The position numbers and the translations under genes were made by a program. Of a DNA stretch of 64,000 bases, positions 60,378 to 64,000 are shown piece by piece. Position 1 is the stretch's first letter; every line of letters starts with the position of its first letter. The stretch covers positions 23,706-87,705 of the forward strand of contig JAROBA010000025.1 of NCBI GenBank assembly GCA_029432815.1, given 5' to 3'. The notes beneath the pieces are model-generated. The model did not search any database, was not told where the DNA came from, and saw nothing but the letters and a program-made list of their open reading frames with translations. Source of the DNA: Pontiellaceae bacterium B1224 (GTDB taxonomy: Bacteria; Verrucomicrobiota; Kiritimatiellia; Kiritimatiellales; Pontiellaceae).

Positions 60378-61865
60378 ATGAGCCGGAATACATACATCGC
60401 AGATTTCATGAAAACCTTCCCTTTTGAGGGATTAACCTTCGACGACGTTTCGCTGATTACCCAATATGCTGACTTCCTGCCGGGCGACACGGATATCTCT
60501 TCAAAGCTGACCCGGAACGTCGGCGTTAAAATTCCTTTTCTATCGGCGGCTATGGACACGGTAACCGAAGGTCGCATGGCTATTTCGATGGCTATGATGG
60601 GCGGAATCGGTGTAATTCACAAAAATCTGGAGCCGGAAATTCAGGCCCTGCAGGTCAGCCGCGTTAAGCATCACCTGAATGGTCTCATCACCGACCCTAT
60701 CACCTTCAACGTGAACGACACGCTCGAAACCATCGCCATTCGACGCGCGGAAAAAGGCTACAGCTTCAGCGGATTTCCGATTCTGGACGACGACGGCAAA
60801 CTGGTCGGCATCCTGACCTCGAAAGACATTCGCTTCTCCCGCTCAAAAAGAGCACCTGTCACCGACATCATGACCACCAACATTATTACGGCGAAACCGG
60901 ACACCAATTTGCGACAAGCCTATGATCTCATGCAACAGCATAAAATGGGTAAGCTTCCCCTGTTGGATGAAAAGGGCAAACTGGTTGGCCTTTATTCCTA
61001 TGCCGACGTACGCCGCCTGATCGAAAACGAAGAGCCGCTCTTTAACCGCGACGAAAAACACCGCCTGCGCGTTGCCGCCGGCGTTGGTCCCGGCGACTAC
61101 GAACGTGCTGAAGTACTCGCGGAAAACGAAGTTGATGTTCTCGTCGTCGACACCGCTCACGGCCACTCGAAAGGCGTGATCGACATGGTCGCCTGGGTGA
61201 AAAATAAATTCCCGGAAATCGATGTCATTGGTGGAAACATTGCCACCGGCGAAGCTGCTCTCGCCCTGCGCGATGCCGGAGCCGATGCTGTGAAAGTAGG
61301 CATTGGCCCGGGTTCCATCTGCACCACCCGCGTCGTAGCCGGAGTGGGCATCCCCCAAATTTCAGCCATCCACTCTGCCGCGAGCGCCCTTAAAGGTGAA
61401 ATTCCTGTGATTGCCGACGGCGGCATCCGTAACTCGGGTGATATTGCCAAGGCACTCGTTGCCGGGGCCGACACCGTCATGATGGGTTCCGTGCTCGCGG
61501 GCACGGAAGAATCGCCCGGCGAAAAGATTATTTACGAAGGCCGACAATTTGTCATCTACCGCGGCATGGGCTCGCTCGACGCCATGAAATCGCGCGAAGG
61601 CAGCCGCCAGCGTTATGGACTCTCCGACGACGACGATCTCGTCCCGCAAGGTATAGAAGGCATGGTTCCCTATTCCGGCACCGTGAGCAAAGTGATGAAA
61701 CAATATTGCGGCGGCCTGCAAGCCAGCCTCGGCTACTGCGGCACAAAAAATATCCAGGCCCTCAAGGAACGCGGCCAGTTTGTCCGCGTTTCCGGCGCCG
61801 GTGCAGTGGAAGCCCACGCCCACGACATCAAGATCACTAAAGAAGCACCGAACTACAGAAGGTAA
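60378..61865 (+). CDS. guaB: Inosine-5'-monophosphate dehydrogenase
   Basis: Oxidises IMP to XMP in guanine nucleotide synthesis. 495 residues starting at ATG 60378, which has AAAGG 9 bp upstream; an ATG 9 bp earlier is possible. Motifs: LTFDDVSLITQYADFLPGD, two CBS domains (about 95-215: ITDPITFNVNDTLE, FPILDDDGKLVGILTSKDIRFS), VVDTAHGHSKGVIDMV, the catalytic Cys in GPGSICTTRVVAGVGIPQ, IADGGIRNSGDIAKALVAGADTVMMGS, and the flap YRGMGSLDAMKS. Followed by nadE after a foldback. Confidence 0.97.
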   Translation: MSRNTYIADFMKTFPFEGLTFDDVSLITQYADFLPGDTDISSKLTRNVGVKIPFLSAAMDTVTEGRMAISMAMMGGIGVIHKNLEPEIQALQVSRVKHHLNGLITDPITFNVNDTLETIAIRRAEKGYSFSGFPILDDDGKLVGILTSKDIRFSRSKRAPVTDIMTTNIITAKPDTNLRQAYDLMQQHKMGKLPLLDEKGKLVGLYSYADVRRLIENEEPLFNRDEKHRLRVAAGVGPGDYERAEVLAENEVDVLVVDTAHGHSKGVIDMVAWVKNKFPEIDVIGGNIATGEAALALRDAGADAVKVGIGPGSICTTRVVAGVGIPQISAIHSAASALKGEIPVIADGGIRNSGDIAKALVAGADTVMMGSVLAGTEESPGEKIIYEGRQFVIYRGMGSLDAMKSREGSRQRYGLSDDDDLVPQGIEGMVPYSGTVSKVMKQYCGGLQASLGYCGTKNIQALKERGQFVRVSGAGAVEAHAHDIKITKEAPNYRR

Positions 61866-61931
61866 GAGTGATGCGTGAAACGTGAGGCGTGATCCACCAT
61901 GCTTCACGACTCAATCGTCACGAATCACGCA
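61865..61931. repeat. Foldback repeat between guaB and nadE
   Basis: AGAGTGATGCGTGAAACGTG pairs with the stretch CACGACTCAATCGTCACGAA and following ATCACGCAT. It reaches the first base of the nadE start codon. Same family as 45024-45083. Confidence 0.65.
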
Positions 61932-63577
61932 TGAAAACTGCCCTTGTTCAAATGAATCCGACGGTCGGTGCGCTGAAAAGCAATGCCGATCTGATCGTTT
62001 CCAATGCCTGGAAGGCCTTCAACGAAGGGGCCCGCCTGATCATCTTTCCGGAACTGGCCATCGCCGGCTATCCGCCGGAAGATCTGATTCTCAAAGATCA
62101 CTTTTGCGGCGACTGTGAAAAAGAGTTCCAACGTCTGGAAAACGAATTGCCTCCTGAAGCCTTCGTGGTGGTGGGAACCCCAACTTCCAAAGCCGGTAAA
62201 AAATTTAACAGCGCGCTCATTTTCCAAGGATCGGAACTCGTTGGCGAGTATCACAAGATGCTGTTACCGAACTATGGAGTCTTCGACGAAAAACGCCTGT
62301 TTGAGGCCGGGACCGAACCGCTTATTTTCGATATCGACGGAAAAACCGCCGCCGTCCACATCTGCGAAGATTCCTGGGCCCCGGACGGCGTGGCCGTCCA
62401 ATCATTGGAAGACCGGAACATCGATCTACTCATCAATTTATCCGCCTCCCCGTATCATCGTGGAAAACTGCTCAACGACCGGATCGATGTACTGGCCCGG
62501 ACTGCCCGAAAACTAAAAACCACCCTGCTCTACTGCAATATCGTTGGGGGCCAGGACGAACTGGTCTTCGACGGAGCCAGCATGGTTTTTGCACCCGACG
62601 GAACCCGCATCGCCCGGGCCAAGCAGTTTGAAGAAGATATCCTCTACTTCGATGGGCAGACCGGAAAGTCTGCCCCACATGTGGAGCAGACTTTCCAGTC
62701 TGCTCAGCCGCCTCGCAAAGAGCAACCCCTCCCCGATTTGGACGAGGTCTACGAAGCGCTGAAACTCGGCCTGAAAGACTACGTCAACAAAATCGGTTTC
62801 AAGCGCGTGGTTGTTGCCCTCTCCGGCGGCATCGACTCGGCACTCGTTCTCGCCATCGCAGTCGATGCTTTAGGAAAGGACCGGGTCGCGGCCATCACCA
62901 TGCCGTCTCAATACTCCTCGTCCGGGACGTTGGGCGATTCCCACGAAATGGCAAAGATGCTGGACATTGAATTCCATGAGATTCCGATTAAAGGACTCTA
63001 CGACCAGTTTGAAGGCGAACTTTCCAAGGTTTGGGGAAAAGAAAAAGAGCCCGGTCTGGCAGAAGAAAACCTGCAGGCCCGCATCCGCGGCAACCTGATT
63101 ATGGCCCTCTCCAACGAATATGGCTGGCTGGTTCTCACCACCGGTAATAAAAGTGAAATGGCTATGGGCTACTGCACCATCTACGGCGACATGGCCGGTG
63201 GTTTCGCCGTCATCAAAGACGTCCCGAAAACGCTCGTGTTCGATCTCTGCCGCTGGCGGAACGAGCTAAGCCTCGTCATGCCGCCGAGTATTATCGAGCG
63301 CCCGCCTTCCGCCGAGTTGCGCGCCGACCAGAAAGATTCCGACTCGCTGCCTCCCTACGAAGTGCTCGACCCGATTCTGGCAGACTATGTTGAAAATGAC
63401 ATGGGCATTGATGGCTTAATCGCCAAGGGCTATGACGAAGCCATCGTCCGCCGCGTGGTCAATGCCGTCGAGCTGAGCGAATACAAACGTCGCCAGTCCC
63501 CGCCCGGCGTAAAAATCACCCCGAAGTCATTCGACCGCGACCGCCGCATTCCCATTGTGAATCGGTATCGAAATTAA
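61931..63577 (+). CDS. nadE: Glutamine-dependent NAD+ synthetase with palindromic insert
   Basis: Final step of NAD synthesis using glutamine as nitrogen donor. 548 residues from ATG 61931, immediately after the foldback; the frame upstream is repeat. The nitrilase domain (1-250) holds the Glu in FPELAIAGYPPEDL, the Lys in HKMLLPNYGVFDE and the Cys in VHICEDSWAPDG. The synthetase domain has the PP-loop ALSGGIDSALVLAIAVDALG and GNLIMALSNEYGWLVLTTGNKSEMAMGYCTIYGDMAGG. Between them the linker reads GQTGKSAPHVEQTFQSAQP, encoded by the palindromic element at 62654-62705. Three near copies and one edge copy of the dispersed motif occur inside. Confidence 0.96.
   Translation: MKTALVQMNPTVGALKSNADLIVSNAWKAFNEGARLIIFPELAIAGYPPEDLILKDHFCGDCEKEFQRLENELPPEAFVVVGTPTSKAGKKFNSALIFQGSELVGEYHKMLLPNYGVFDEKRLFEAGTEPLIFDIDGKTAAVHICEDSWAPDGVAVQSLEDRNIDLLINLSASPYHRGKLLNDRIDVLARTARKLKTTLLYCNIVGGQDELVFDGASMVFAPDGTRIARAKQFEEDILYFDGQTGKSAPHVEQTFQSAQPPRKEQPLPDLDEVYEALKLGLKDYVNKIGFKRVVVALSGGIDSALVLAIAVDALGKDRVAAITMPSQYSSSGTLGDSHEMAKMLDIEFHEIPIKGLYDQFEGELSKVWGKEKEPGLAEENLQARIRGNLIMALSNEYGWLVLTTGNKSEMAMGYCTIYGDMAGGFAVIKDVPKTLVFDLCRWRNELSLVMPPSIIERPPSAELRADQKDSDSLPPYEVLDPILADYVENDMGIDGLIAKGYDEAIVRRVVNAVELSEYKRRQSPPGVKITPKSFDRDRRIPIVNRYRN
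62654..62705. repeat. Palindromic element inside nadE
   Basis: Two directly adjoining 26-bp arms, 62654-62679 (begins GGGCAGACCGGAAAG) and 62680-62705, are reverse complements at 23 of 26 positions. The arms are those of the mfd element at 46475 but in the opposite order. The reading frame continues through it, in the linker between the two enzyme domains. Confidence 0.85.
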
Positions 63578-63979
63578 ATGACAGGAAATCGCTTTTTAAG
63601 GCGACTTAGACACTCGCCCCCAAGAAGCCCTTTAACACCAATTACCAAAACGTTCTGAGCTAAACTGCTTAGATATTCCTCGCAGAGGCGCTGAGCTCGC
63701 AGAGCACCGCTTGGACTGGCATTAAAATATCCTTCGCGTCCTCTGCGCCTCTGCGAGAGAAATAATTTATACCGCTATCCGAGTGTCACGAATTCCTGAA
63801 TTCACGGACCCACCCTTTTGGAAAACTCGCATCGCGTGGCGACCGTGCACACGTTTTCCGCTTAGTTTTCAGGGATACTTAAATCCGAGGACCCTTTTTC
63901 TGACGAAATAATAGATGCTATGTGGGGGTTTACATCGGCCTTATAATCCTTTGATACACAACTAACAAAGGAGGCATGA
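63578..63979. other. Intergenic region with a foldback before the last gene
   Basis: No gene. 63676-63761 is a foldback: TTCCTCGCAGAGGCGCTGAG against CTCTGCGCCTCTGCGAGAGA. 63947-63952 holds TATAAT, but no good -35 is seen. Confidence 0.5.
63676..63761. repeat. Foldback repeat (CGCAGAGGCGCAGAG type)
   Basis: Left arm TTCCTCGCAGAGGCGCTGAG; right arm is close to its reverse complement (CGTCCTCTGCGCCTCTGCGA). Intergenic after nadE. Confidence 0.65.
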
Positions 63980-64000
63980 ATGACGACTACCCCGCATAGC
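63980..64000 (+). CDS. Start of a gene cut by the window edge
   Basis: AAAGGAGG (63967-63974) followed 5 bp later by ATG, reading MTTTPHS to the edge. An ATG at 63976 would stop after seven codons. The product cannot be named. Confidence 0.55.

Overview
The window looks like chromosomal DNA of a Kiritimatiellota-type bacterium (PVC superphylum, Pontiella-like, marine, polysaccharide-degrading). This is an inference from gene content: formylglycine sulfatases beside GH29 fucosidases, large secreted proteins with lamin-tail/CotH and calcium-loop C-termini, SHD1-domain proteins, and a Gram-negative envelope (kdsA, a GT9 heptosyltransferase). No 16S gene is present, so the taxon is not proven. 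TGA, TAA and TAG are all used as stops.

1-8 kb is a minus-strand sulfated-fucan locus: sulfatase, a two-domain GH29 protein, a second GH29 fucosidase and a second sulfatase cut by the window edge. 8.3-28.1 kb holds envelope and secreted proteins: a TonB-like PA14/SHD1 protein, a broken repeat protein, two large paralogous exoproteins, a DUF362 membrane protein and a 1604-residue CotH/lamin-tail protein. A discoidin-domain sensor kinase with its NarL-type regulator sits among them. A 20-bp palindrome (TATCCYGTGTTYACRGGATA) lies upstream of three of these genes and of the edge sulfatase, and one copy separates the kinase from a large exoprotein gene. It is a good candidate operator.

28.3-35.2 kb carries a cobalamin adenosyltransferase, a CPBP protease, tRNA-Gly(CCC), a third sulfatase, a MYG1 protein and a secreted beta-helix protein. 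35.6-64 kb is mostly core metabolism and repair: uvrB, a rhomboid protease, queF and the gph-queE-queC-queD operon, a HAD phosphatase and heptosyltransferase next to a Phd/VapC module, argF, pyrB, mfd, kdsA, an IMPACT protein, a SWIM/SNF2 helicase, panD, an RNA methyltransferase, a pseudopilin operon, guaB and nadE.

The most unusual signals are at the DNA level. (a) TTCCAANNNTTGGAA occurs 10 times exactly, with about 19 near copies, in several reading frames and between genes. (b) A GC-rich palindrome sits inside the open reading frames of mfd and nadE, keeps the frame and encodes related peptides, much like Rickettsia palindromic elements. (c) Many gene junctions carry long foldback sequences, and a piece of one foldback family also lies inside mfd. 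Two genes have a single in-frame stop with coding sense continuing after it.
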